From: Clostridiales bacterium UBA7001
Lineage (GTDB): Bacteria > Bacillota > Clostridia > TANB77 > CAG-508
Assembly: GCA_002449785.1 (NCBI GenBank)
Contig: DJXP01000019.1
Span: 62,001-126,000 of the forward strand
Reading direction: 5' to 3'
DNA: 64,000 bases
The notes below the pieces were generated by a model. The model was not told the origin of the DNA and searched no databases. It worked only from the letters and a program-made list of their open reading frames with translations. Position 1 is the stretch's first letter. The number at the start of each line of letters is the position of its first letter. The translations under genes were made by a program, and so were the position numbers. Of this stretch, positions 36,289 to 44,404 are shown in pieces.

Positions 36289-37735
36289 ACCTAATTATGA
36301 ATCAAAATTAAATTCTTTTACACACCAAGAACAGGCTGTGGAATTTGCTAAGGATTTGGATTATGCAGCAATTTTCCATGAACAAGGATTAGGAAAAACT
36401 AAAATTGCATTAGATATAGCATTATATTGGTTATCAAAGAAAGATATTGATACAGTTCTTATTGTAACTAAAAAAGGTTTGGTTAAGAATTGGCAAGAAG
36501 AAACGAAAGTGCATTCATATTTACATCCCAAAGTTTTAAATAATAATAGAAATAGTAATTTTTATGTTTTTAATAGTGCAACCAGATTAATAATTACAAA
36601 TTTTGAAACCATTTCTTTAGAAAAATCACGATTTAAATTGTTCTTAAAATCAAGAAATGTTGGTGTTATTATAGATGAATCGGCTAAACTAAAAAATCCA
36701 GATTCAAAATTAGTACAAGATTTTTTTGAACTTTCACCGATGTTTTTAAGAAAGATTATTATGACAGGAACTCCAGTTGCAAATAGACCATATGATATTT
36801 GGGCTCAAATCTATTTTCTTGATAATGGAAGCAGTTTAGGAAAAGATTTTAAAGAATTTAAAAAGCGAGCAGATTTATCAAATAAATTATCTGAAGATAT
36901 AAAGAAAAGACAAGATTTTGAAATCTTTATCGCAAGCATATTTGAAAAAATAAATGATTTTACTATAAGAGAAACAAAAAAATCAGCAAAACTTTCACTT
37001 CCAGATAAATTTTATCATGATATTTGGACAATGTTTACTGAAAAGCAAAAAGAAATGTATGATGAACTAAAAGAAAAATTGATTATTGAAATAAAAAGCG
37101 GAAAAAATAAAAAAATTGATGATGCATCGCCAATATTAAAAAGAATATTACGATTAGAACAAATAACATCAAATCCCAAGATATTAAATGAGGACATTGA
37201 TTTTATTTCTGGAAAGGAAATAGAATTAAACTCTCTTGTTAAAGAGATTATAAATAGAGAAGAAAAAGTAATAATTTGGACTAATTATATATACAATGTA
37301 GATTATTTCTGCAAGAAATATGAAAAGTATAATGCTGTAAAAATAAGTGGGAGCATGACAATGGAAGAACGAAACGAATCAGTAAGAAAGTTTAAGACAA
37401 AAGATGTTAAAGTATTGATTGCGACACCGCAATCAGCTAAAGAAGGGCTTACACTTACAGTTGCCAATAATGCTATTTTTTATGATAGAGGTTTTAGTTT
37501 GGATGACTATTTACAAGCTCAAGATAGAATTCATAGGATATCTCAAACCAAGGAATGCAATATATATAATATAATGATTAGAGGAAGCATAGATGAATGG
37601 ATACACAAGTTATTATTAAGTAAAGAAAAAGCAGCATCATTGGTTCAAAATGATATATCTTTGAATGAATATGAGGATATTGCAGATTATTCATATGATA
37701 AATTAATAAAGAAAATATTAGAGATAGAGGAGTAA
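36263..37735 (+). CDS. SNF2-family DEAD/DEAH-like helicase
   Basis: 490 residues, a compact superfamily 2 ATPase of the phage-type SNF2 group. Motifs in order: Q-like FTHQEQAVEFA, Walker A EQGLGKTKIALD, DESAKLKN as DEAH motif II, motif III MTGTPVANRPYD, and motifs V/VI TPQSAKEGLTL and QAQDRIHRISQT. Such proteins translocate on duplex DNA without unwinding it. Encoded between two ParB-like genes and directly coupled to a nuclease gene, so it may move or load that nuclease. ATG 36263 (after GGGGGTG) is used; the earlier ATG at 36239 is less well placed. Confidence 0.9.
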   Translation: MKKIVLQNEPNYESKLNSFTHQEQAVEFAKDLDYAAIFHEQGLGKTKIALDIALYWLSKKDIDTVLIVTKKGLVKNWQEETKVHSYLHPKVLNNNRNSNFYVFNSATRLIITNFETISLEKSRFKLFLKSRNVGVIIDESAKLKNPDSKLVQDFFELSPMFLRKIIMTGTPVANRPYDIWAQIYFLDNGSSLGKDFKEFKKRADLSNKLSEDIKKRQDFEIFIASIFEKINDFTIRETKKSAKLSLPDKFYHDIWTMFTEKQKEMYDELKEKLIIEIKSGKNKKIDDASPILKRILRLEQITSNPKILNEDIDFISGKEIELNSLVKEIINREEKVIIWTNYIYNVDYFCKKYEKYNAVKISGSMTMEERNESVRKFKTKDVKVLIATPQSAKEGLTLTVANNAIFYDRGFSLDDYLQAQDRIHRISQTKECNIYNIMIRGSIDEWIHKLLLSKEKAASLVQNDISLNEYEDIADYSYDKLIKKILEIEE

Positions 37736-37738
37736 AAG

Positions 37739-38746
37739 ATGGAGAATGTAGTTGAAGATTATTTAGTTATTGGAAAAGAAAAGTATCCTGTAAAAAAATG
37801 CGAAATTGAACAAAGCAAATTGAAATTTTATCCAGAAAATCCAAGAGTATATTCAGTTCTAAATATAAACAATTATGTGCCAACACAAAAAGAAATAGAA
37901 GAATTAATGTGCAAAAAGGATCATGTTAAAAGATTAAAGGAATCAATAAAATCAAATGGCGGATTGATAGATCCAATTATTGTGAGAGATGGAGATTTTG
38001 TTGTATTAGAAGGTAATAGTAGATTGGCAGCATATAGAATGCTAAGTATTCAAGATCCTATAAAGTGGTCAAAGATTAAAGCAATGATTTTGCCAAGAGA
38101 TATTCCTGATTCAGCAGTATTTGCATTAATAGGACAATATCACATTATAGGAAGAAAAGATTGGGAACCTTATGAACAAGCTGGATACTTATCAAGAACA
38201 CTAAGTAAATCAAATCAAACTCCAGAAATGCTTGCAAGCAACTTGGGAATAAGTGTATCAGATATAAAAAAATTATTATCTGTTTATGAATATATGATTG
38301 AAAAGAATGATAATCATCCAAGCAAATGGAGTTACTATGAAGAATTGTTAAAGAACCGTGGCATAAAAAAAGCATTTAATGAAATTCCAGAACTTGAAGA
38401 TAAAATAATTGATGATATAAAAAACGATAGAATAAAGATGGCTATTGATGTTAGAAAGCTTGGAGATATAAGCAAAGTTAACGATAAATTATCAAAAAAG
38501 ATTTTGAGGGAGATAGCTAATGGAGAAGAAGACATATATAGCGGATTTGACATTGTTGCAAGTTCAGGAAAAATGGATAATAATTACCAAATGATATCTA
38601 ACTTTAGGAAAAAAATTACAGATGAAAGCTTTGGAAAAAGATTATTAAATGATGACAATTTAAAAGATATAGAATTTGAATTGAAAAAGATAGAACGAAC
38701 AGTATCGGTTTTATTAAAAAACATAGAAAGGAGAAAAGATGAGTAG
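37739..38746 (+). CDS. ParB/Srx-fold protein, second copy
   Basis: 335 residues; paralogue of the protein at 34856. ParB-like motifs: YPENPRVYS, GGLIDPIIVRDGDFVVLEGNSRLAAYRML, then GRKDWEPYEQAGYLS and an HTH-like helix (PEMLASNLGISVSDIKKLL). The usual GERR is GNSR. It starts 4 bases after the helicase stop and its end overlaps the DpnII nuclease gene by 8 bases. Two differing ParB-like proteins flanking nuclease and helicase genes suggest a heteromeric assembly; not shown directly. Confidence 0.85.
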   Translation: MENVVEDYLVIGKEKYPVKKCEIEQSKLKFYPENPRVYSVLNINNYVPTQKEIEELMCKKDHVKRLKESIKSNGGLIDPIIVRDGDFVVLEGNSRLAAYRMLSIQDPIKWSKIKAMILPRDIPDSAVFALIGQYHIIGRKDWEPYEQAGYLSRTLSKSNQTPEMLASNLGISVSDIKKLLSVYEYMIEKNDNHPSKWSYYEELLKNRGIKKAFNEIPELEDKIIDDIKNDRIKMAIDVRKLGDISKVNDKLSKKILREIANGEEDIYSGFDIVASSGKMDNNYQMISNFRKKITDESFGKRLLNDDNLKDIEFELKKIERTVSVLLKNIERRKDE

Positions 38747-39602
38747 AAATTTTTCAGAATGGCTATTAACATTTACAGATAGTATAGCCGATTATAAATA
38801 TTACATAGATTTTGAAACAATATATAAAAATGCAGAAAAATATAAAGTGGAATTAAATATTTTAAATTCATTAATAGGAAGTAATAATATAGAAAGTGAA
38901 TTTGAGAATATAGTAAAAAAGTATCCAGAAACTATAAAGTGTATACCAATATTACTAGCAGTAAGACAATCAGAAATACTTGTTTTAGATGATGAAAGCA
39001 ACAAATTTGAATATAGTTTTAAAGAGATGAATTATGATGTTAATCAATACAAAATATTTATGAAAGAAACAGGATTATTTGATTTGTTACAAAATCATTT
39101 AGTTAATAATCTATATGATTATGTTTTAGGAGTAGAATGTGGTTTAAATTCGAACGCAAGAAAAAATCGTGGAGGACATCTAATGGAGGATGTTGTTGAA
39201 AAATATATTCAAAAAGCAGGATTTAAGAAAAACGAAACATATTTTAAAGAAATGTATCTTCAGGAAATAGAAGAAAAGTGGAAACTGGACATGTCTTTTA
39301 TTAGCAATAAAAATCAGGCAACAAAAAGATTTGATTTTGTTATAAAAACAGATAGATGCATATACGGAATAGAAACTAATTTTTATGCTGCTGGAGGTTC
39401 TAAACTAAATGAAACAGCAAGAAGCTATAAGATGCTATCAGAGGAATCAGACAAAGTTGTTGGATTTGAATTTGTATGGTTTACAGATGGTATGGGATGG
39501 ATTTCTGCAAGAAACAATTTAAGAGAAACATTTGATAAAATGGATAACATTTATAATATTGCTGATATGAAAAATGGAATTATGAATAAAATTTTTAAAT
39601 AA
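38739..39602 (+). CDS. DpnII/MboI-type restriction endonuclease (predicted GATC)
   Basis: 287 residues, the length of R.DpnII. Diagnostic blocks are NRGGHLMEDVVEKYI, RFDFVIKTDRCIYGIETNFY (the PD-(D/E)XK-like core) and GGSKLNETARSYK, ending in IYNIADMKNGIMN. R.DpnII cuts unmethylated GATC. The methylases at 33164 and 34066 protect the host; four genes for another predicted activity lie between them and this gene. AAAGGAG site; the start overlaps the ParB-like stop by 8 bases, so it depends on translation from upstream. Confidence 0.93.
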   Translation: MSRNFSEWLLTFTDSIADYKYYIDFETIYKNAEKYKVELNILNSLIGSNNIESEFENIVKKYPETIKCIPILLAVRQSEILVLDDESNKFEYSFKEMNYDVNQYKIFMKETGLFDLLQNHLVNNLYDYVLGVECGLNSNARKNRGGHLMEDVVEKYIQKAGFKKNETYFKEMYLQEIEEKWKLDMSFISNKNQATKRFDFVIKTDRCIYGIETNFYAAGGSKLNETARSYKMLSEESDKVVGFEFVWFTDGMGWISARNNLRETFDKMDNIYNIADMKNGIMNKIFK

Positions 39603-39625
39603 AATATAGTTTATTGGAGGAAAAA

Positions 39626-41290
39626 ATGATAAAAAAATTAAGTTTTATACATTATAGAAAATTAAAAAACGTTGAAATAAATTTTTCAAAAGGTGTTAAT
39701 ATTATTTCAGGAACAAATGGAACTTGTAAGACATCAATTTTGCATTTAATTAGTAATTCCTTTCAAGAACCAACAGGGGTAAATTGCATGAAATCTATAA
39801 GAAGTTTAAATAATTGTACAAACCCAAAAATTGAAACACTTACAAAGGGTGACAAAATGTATGCTAACCCAGCAATAGGGACTATTGGAATATTATATAG
39901 TGCAGAATATTATGATGGAGTAAAGCTGGATTTTAGAAGAAAAAATGATAAACCATTAGAACAAGAAAAAAAGAGATTTAGGATTATTCCTAAGTATTCT
40001 AAAGGAACAAATGAGAAATTACCGGTTGCTCCTGTTATATATTTAGGTTTATCAAGGTTAATGTCTTCTGGTGAAATAGATGATAGTGACTTTACTAAAA
40101 AAAGAGACGTCTTACCAAAAGAATATCATGCTGAAATAGCAAAGTTGTATAAAGAACTTACTAAACAAGAAATAGATACGGATTCTTATAAAACTATGCA
40201 ATATGAAAAAATAAAAACAAGAGCAGATTTTGTAACTACTGAAGAAGGAATTGATTCTAATACAATATCAGATGGTCAAGATAATATACACATTATATTG
40301 ACTTCATTAGTATGCTTAAAATATTATTTTGATGAGACTGGTAAAGAAAGCATATTATTAATAGATGAAGCTGATTCAACATTACATCCGGACTTACAAT
40401 TAAAATTATTGAAAATATTTAAGAAATTTAGTAGTAATTATAATATTCAAATTACCTTTACAACACATAGTTTAGACTTTTTGGAAGAGGGAATAAAAAA
40501 AGAAGAATATAATGTTATTTATTTAGATGATGATATTGAGAAGGTAAAGGTATTAAAAGATGATAAATTGGATATATATAATATAAAGACTAGACTATAT
40601 TCAAAATCTATGGAGGATATGTTGAGAGATAAATATATACCAGTTTATACTGAAGATAAAGAAGCTAGATTATTTTTAGAAATGATTCTAAATTATTTTG
40701 CAGATAAAAAAGAAGAATTTTCTCGAATACGTAATTATTTTTATTTAGCAGATTCATATTTAGGTTGCGATAACTTATGCAAATTGTTTAAAGATAAAGT
40801 ATGTCAAAAACAGTTTTTAAATTGCATAGGAATTGTTGATGGAGATAAAGAATTAGATGAAAAAGACATAAATAATAACTTGTTAAAACTACCAGGTAAT
40901 GCAAGTATTGAAAAATTGGTATTCGATTATTCAAACAAATTATATGAGGAAAACATTGAAGACTTTTGGGATAATGATACTGTATCTGGAATGGGATTTA
41001 CAAGGGTTTATTATAGAGATCATATAAAAGCTGATATTGATGATATAAAAGATAAATTAGGTAGCACAGATAAAAAAGAAAGAGAATTAAATAAGGCATG
41101 TTTTAATAAAGATAATAATTATAACTTTTTTAAACTTATTCTTAAATATTGGATTAATCATACTGACAATCAGGCAGAATTGGAGTATCTATATAATGGA
41201 ATTTGTATCCTATATATGAAAACATCAGAATTGAATGGAATAAATAGAAAATTATTAAAAAAAATTGATGAAGATACTGGCCAAATATAA
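39626..41290 (+). CDS. OLD-like AAA ATPase with TOPRIM-type domain
   Basis: 554 residues. ABC/SMC-type ATPase: Walker A reads GTNGTCKTSIL (Cys in place of the last Gly, as I recall for a set of bacterial AAA_15 proteins), and Walker B with D-loop reads SILLIDEADSTLHPDLQ. From about residue 340 a TOPRIM-like domain is suggested by IPVYTEDKEARLFLE and CIGIVDGDKELDE (Glu, then Asp-x-Asp). This architecture matches overcoming-lysogenization-defect (OLD) nucleases such as GajA, many of which act in phage defence. ATG 39626 follows GGAGG by 5 bases. Followed after 38 bases by a methylase gene. Confidence 0.85.
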   Translation: MIKKLSFIHYRKLKNVEINFSKGVNIISGTNGTCKTSILHLISNSFQEPTGVNCMKSIRSLNNCTNPKIETLTKGDKMYANPAIGTIGILYSAEYYDGVKLDFRRKNDKPLEQEKKRFRIIPKYSKGTNEKLPVAPVIYLGLSRLMSSGEIDDSDFTKKRDVLPKEYHAEIAKLYKELTKQEIDTDSYKTMQYEKIKTRADFVTTEEGIDSNTISDGQDNIHIILTSLVCLKYYFDETGKESILLIDEADSTLHPDLQLKLLKIFKKFSSNYNIQITFTTHSLDFLEEGIKKEEYNVIYLDDDIEKVKVLKDDKLDIYNIKTRLYSKSMEDMLRDKYIPVYTEDKEARLFLEMILNYFADKKEEFSRIRNYFYLADSYLGCDNLCKLFKDKVCQKQFLNCIGIVDGDKELDEKDINNNLLKLPGNASIEKLVFDYSNKLYEENIEDFWDNDTVSGMGFTRVYYRDHIKADIDDIKDKLGSTDKKERELNKACFNKDNNYNFFKLILKYWINHTDNQAELEYLYNGICILYMKTSELNGINRKLLKKIDEDTGQI

Positions 41291-41328
41291 AATTTTATGC
41301 TATGATTAGTATAAATAAGGAGGAACAT

Positions 41329-42159
41329 ATGATAAATACGCCATCACCATTAAGATATCCTGGTGGGAAAACCATACTTTATGAAAAAGTAAAAAACATT
41401 ATTAATAAAAATATAAGTGCAAAATGCACTTATGTAGAGCCTTTTGCAGGTGGATGTGGATTAGCATTGAAATTGTTATTTAATAGCAATGTAGAAAAAA
41501 TAATAATAAATGACTATGATTATGCAATTTATTGTGTATGGGACAGTATTTTAAATAATGCTGAACAATATATTGAAAAAATTAATAATATAAATATAGA
41601 TATAGAAGAATGGAATAGACAGCGTTACATATATGAAAATAAACAAGATTATTCTAAAATAGATGTAGCAATTGCAACTTTATTCTTAAATAGGACAAAC
41701 ATTTCTGGTGTTATAAAGGGTGGACCTATAGGAGGAATAAATCAAAACGGGAAATATAAAATTGATTGTAGATTTAATAAGAAAACACTAACAGATAAAA
41801 TAATGAAGATATATAGCTATAAAGATAAGATTGAACTATATAATATGGAAGCAAATGAATTTATCGAAAAAGTTATAACAAACAGAAAGGAAAAATTGTT
41901 TATCTATTTAGATCCACCATATTTTCAAAAAGGACCTATTTTATACAAAAACTTTTTTAACAAAGAAAACCATAAAGAACTATCTAATGTTATAAAGAAA
42001 TATTTAGATAATTATAAATGGATAATTACATATGACAATAACGAAACAATTAAAGAAATGTATGATAATTATAGAATAGAAATTTTTGATTTACCATATT
42101 CAGCTGGAAATAATAAAAATGGTAAAGAAATTATGATATACTCTAATATGTTGAAATAA
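41329..42159 (+). CDS. D12-class (Dam-type) DNA adenine methylase
   Basis: 276 residues, an alpha-class adenine methyltransferase. SPLRYPGGKTILYEK near the N terminus, TYVEPFAGGCGLALKLL, LNRTNISGVIKGGPIGG (binding of the target), and catalytic YLDPPYFQKGP near residue 202. It is distinct from the DpnM-like enzyme at 33164. Paired with the OLD-like ATPase, it may mark self DNA for that nuclease, or be an orphan protecting the element. AAGGAGG 5 bases before ATG 41329. The target sequence cannot be read from sequence. Confidence 0.9.
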   Translation: MINTPSPLRYPGGKTILYEKVKNIINKNISAKCTYVEPFAGGCGLALKLLFNSNVEKIIINDYDYAIYCVWDSILNNAEQYIEKINNINIDIEEWNRQRYIYENKQDYSKIDVAIATLFLNRTNISGVIKGGPIGGINQNGKYKIDCRFNKKTLTDKIMKIYSYKDKIELYNMEANEFIEKVITNRKEKLFIYLDPPYFQKGPILYKNFFNKENHKELSNVIKKYLDNYKWIITYDNNETIKEMYDNYRIEIFDLPYSAGNNKNGKEIMIYSNMLK

Positions 42160-42160
42160 T

Positions 42161-42186
42161 AAAGGCGAGAATTAAAACTCGACTTT
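42161..42186. terminator. Hairpin between convergent genes at the right end of element 2
   Basis: AAAGgCGAG and CTCGaCTTT arms around AATTAAAA. Short, no long T run; probable weak bidirectional terminator. Confidence 0.55.
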
Positions 42187-42188
42187 AA

Positions 42189-42482
42189 CTATTCATTAAA
42201 ACAGCCAACAACTAACTGGAAACCATCTACAAAACCATTTCTATAATATTTCTCGAACCAATAATGCATATATTCCATAATATTATCATCTAGCTTTTCT
42301 AATTGAGATTTTACATATTCAATGTTATTGCCAGAAACATTGTTTAGAATATCTTCTGAGATTTCTTCAAAATAAATAAAATGCTCTTTATCTTCTTTAC
42401 AAGTAAGAGAACCAAGTTCTTCTTCTCTAAAATCCAACCATTCTTTTAAAATGTCATTGGCTACTTTTCTATAACTTCCCAT
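42189..42482 (-). CDS. Conserved right-end gene of element 2 (paralogue of 30399-30689)
   Basis: 97 residues; homologous over its whole length to the 96-residue protein at 30399-30689 and in the same position and orientation, last gene before the right attachment site. Helical, acidic, with EKYYRNGFVDGFQLVVGC at the C terminus. GGAGG site upstream. Function unknown; its presence in both elements marks them as one family. Confidence 0.7.
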   Translation of the reverse strand: MGSYRKVANDILKEWLDFREEELGSLTCKEDKEHFIYFEEISEDILNNVSGNNIEYVKSQLEKLDDNIMEYMHYWFEKYYRNGFVDGFQLVVGCFNE

Positions 42483-42559
42483 AAGCTACCTCCTTAAAAA
42501 TTGTTGTTATTAATCACTTAAAAATCTCTAAAAGTCAAGTCATTTATGAAAAATAATTC

Positions 42560-42787
42560 CGTCAACGTTTCGTATACGAGTCGTCCACATATTGTATACA
42601 ATTTGTATACAAATGATTTCCACTTGGTTGCCATCTGGTATACCATTGGTCGACCAGGAAGAATAGGAAAAATATTTCCGTCAACGATCCGTCGACGTGT
42701 CGTATACGTAATGTATACATGATGTATCCAAATTGTATCCATCAAGAAGTGATTTTGGTATACCAAATGTCAACCATTGGTCAACCA
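42560..42787. repeat. Two arrays of GTNNAC palindromes phased at 11 bp
   Basis: Hexamers GTATAC, GTCGAC, GTCAAC and close variants begin at 42561, 572, 583, 594, 605, (616 decayed), 627, 638 and 649, then at 42680, 691, 702, 713, 724 and 735, and finally at 42758, 769 and 780: steps of exactly 11 bp within each block. Several units extend to longer perfect palindromes (ATTTGTATACAAAT at 42601, TTTGGTATACCAAA at 42754, TGGTCGACCA at 42647, ATGTATACAT at 42711). The remaining bases of each 11-mer vary. Noncoding (11 is not a multiple of 3). It lies between the last gene of element 2 and its right attachment site. Confidence 0.85.
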
Positions 42788-42848
42788 AAAAAAGCGGAAA
42801 AAGTTTTCATATATAGCTTGAAAGTACCAATATATTCCATAAAAATAA

Positions 42849-42871
42849 ACGGCAGAAAAGCGGCAAAAATC
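42849..42871. repeat. Arm-type repeats, right end of element 2
   Basis: ACGGCAGAAA at 42849 and GCGGCAAAAATC at 42860, spaced 11 bp, related to the pair at 31013 and 31024. Together they define the ends of element 2. Confidence 0.55.
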
Positions 42872-43005
42872 TTAAAAGCGAACAATATATCGCAATATTT
42901 CACGATATTTTAAAACAAGTTAAAATAAAGATGCTCTTAGAGCTGTAACACTTTGCAACATTTTAAAGATTTTTGAAATATCTCTAAATATTGGACTATT
43001 CGCCT

Positions 43006-43021
43006 TCATAACCCGAAGGTC
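43006..43021. repeat. Decayed third attachment site (right end of element 2)
   Basis: TCATAACCCGAAGGTC, identical to the anticodon-loop part of the attachment repeats at 15661 and 30920, then divergence. It is probably the original chromosomal tRNA 3' half, which lost its function once the element supplied a new 3' half. The rest of 42872-43191 holds no gene I can support. Confidence 0.75.
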
Positions 43022-43191
43022 TAATCTATCGAAATACCGAATTGACAATTTTTATCAAATACATAAAATTATTACCAGGAGTTGATATTTTCTTCGTTTT
43101 ATATTACAGGAGACACCCATTCAGATTTTACAAGATTTACTGAAACCCAATTTTCAATAAAAATTGAAATGTCAAAAAAGATAAAAAATCA

Positions 43192-43240
43192 AAAAAAGTT
43201 CGAGAAATATTTATAACTTCTCTAACTTTTTTCTTTTTTA
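43192..43240 (+). terminator. Hairpin with T run in the chromosomal leader right of element 2
   Basis: AAAAAAGTT-AGAA and TTCT-AACTTTTTT arms followed by CTTTTTT. It lies before the hydrolase gene, which has its own AT-rich -10-like sequence (TATTATAAT) at about 43246-43254. Confidence 0.6.
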
Positions 43241-43282
43241 TGATATATTATAATTATAATAAATTAAATTTAGGAGTTTAAA

Positions 43283-44320
43283 ATGAATTGGATTATAACA
43301 GAACCACATAATTTACCACTAATATTATGTGGAGTATTTTATAGCATTTTATGTATTTTTAGTATAGTTACAGGATTAATTTATGCAAGTGGAAAGAAGA
43401 AATTAAATCCCTTAGAACTGTCAGATAAGTTTATGGAAAAACTATCAGATGAAGAAAAATTAAAAGCTTTTACAATAAAAATGGGATGGGTTACATTTGT
43501 AGTTGGAATTGTGCAAGGATTAACTGCGTTTTCAATCTTTAATGGATATAACACATTTTTAAATATTTTTGCAATATGTTTTACTATTTTTTCAATATGC
43601 TCAGTAATGTTTAAATTAAAAGGAAAAATTAATCTTTTTCCAGTAATTAAATTATTTTTCTATGCTACTATTTTATTAATTCTATGGCTAGCAGGAGTGA
43701 AAAGATATAGTGCTACAAATGAAGCAATTCAGTATTTAAAAAGCTCTGAAACTGTTAAAGTTTCTAAAATAGAAGAAGGATACTTCTTTGATGGACCAGG
43801 AGATGAAATAGCAATTATATTTTTCCCTGGTGCAAGAGTTCAATATACTGCATATGCAAAATTAATGTATAAATTTGCAGAAAATGGAAAAGATTGTTTT
43901 TTACTTGCATCACCACTTAATTTTGCATTTTTAAATACATATACACCAGAAAAAATCATGCAAAAATATAGTTATGAAAGATGGTACATTTCAGGACATT
44001 CTTTAGGTGGAGTAGTTGCATGTAGATATGCATCAGATAAGCCATCAAAAGTAAAAGGAGTTATTTGTCTAGCTTCATATCCTGCTAAAGAATTGCCATC
44101 AAATTTAGAATATATTTCTATATATGGAAGTGAAGATAAAGTCTTAAATATGGAAATGCTTGAAAAATCTAAAAAATATTTACCAGAGAATAATCAAATA
44201 TTTGTTATAGATGGAGGAAATCATTCTGGATTTGCAAATTATGGAAAACAAGATGGAGATGGTAAAGCAAAAATTTCATCAGATGAACAGCAAGATTTTG
44301 TAATTAATAATATTTACTAG
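43283..44320 (+). CDS. Alpha/beta hydrolase fused to an N-terminal DUF3784-like membrane domain
   Basis: 345 residues. Four hydrophobic helices at about 10-30, 70-90, 95-112 and 120-140 with the GLIYASGKKKLNP segment typical of small DUF3784-like membrane proteins, then an alpha/beta hydrolase domain: oxyanion strand IIFFPGARVQY, nucleophile elbow GHSLGG, acid region ISIYGSEDKVLN and His in GGNHSGFANYG. It belongs to the membrane-anchored alpha/beta hydrolases (Abhydrolase_5-like) seen in Firmicutes. Substrate unknown. AGGAG site upstream. Confidence 0.8.
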   Translation: MNWIITEPHNLPLILCGVFYSILCIFSIVTGLIYASGKKKLNPLELSDKFMEKLSDEEKLKAFTIKMGWVTFVVGIVQGLTAFSIFNGYNTFLNIFAICFTIFSICSVMFKLKGKINLFPVIKLFFYATILLILWLAGVKRYSATNEAIQYLKSSETVKVSKIEEGYFFDGPGDEIAIIFFPGARVQYTAYAKLMYKFAENGKDCFLLASPLNFAFLNTYTPEKIMQKYSYERWYISGHSLGGVVACRYASDKPSKVKGVICLASYPAKELPSNLEYISIYGSEDKVLNMEMLEKSKKYLPENNQIFVIDGGNHSGFANYGKQDGDGKAKISSDEQQDFVINNIY

Positions 44321-44404
44321 TTAAATACTAATTAGTGTGATATACTTGTTAGGATAAAAAATTAAAAGATAAGTTTAATAAAGCTTAAATATTAGGAGAA
44401 AAAT

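Noticed and set aside
42518..42766. Open frame of 82 residues on the minus strand across the GTNNAC array
   Set aside because: It crosses an 11-bp-periodic palindrome array, has no ribosome site and no protein-like composition.
42560..42787. CRISPR array
   Set aside because: Units are 11 bp with no separate spacers, far too short; no cas genes.
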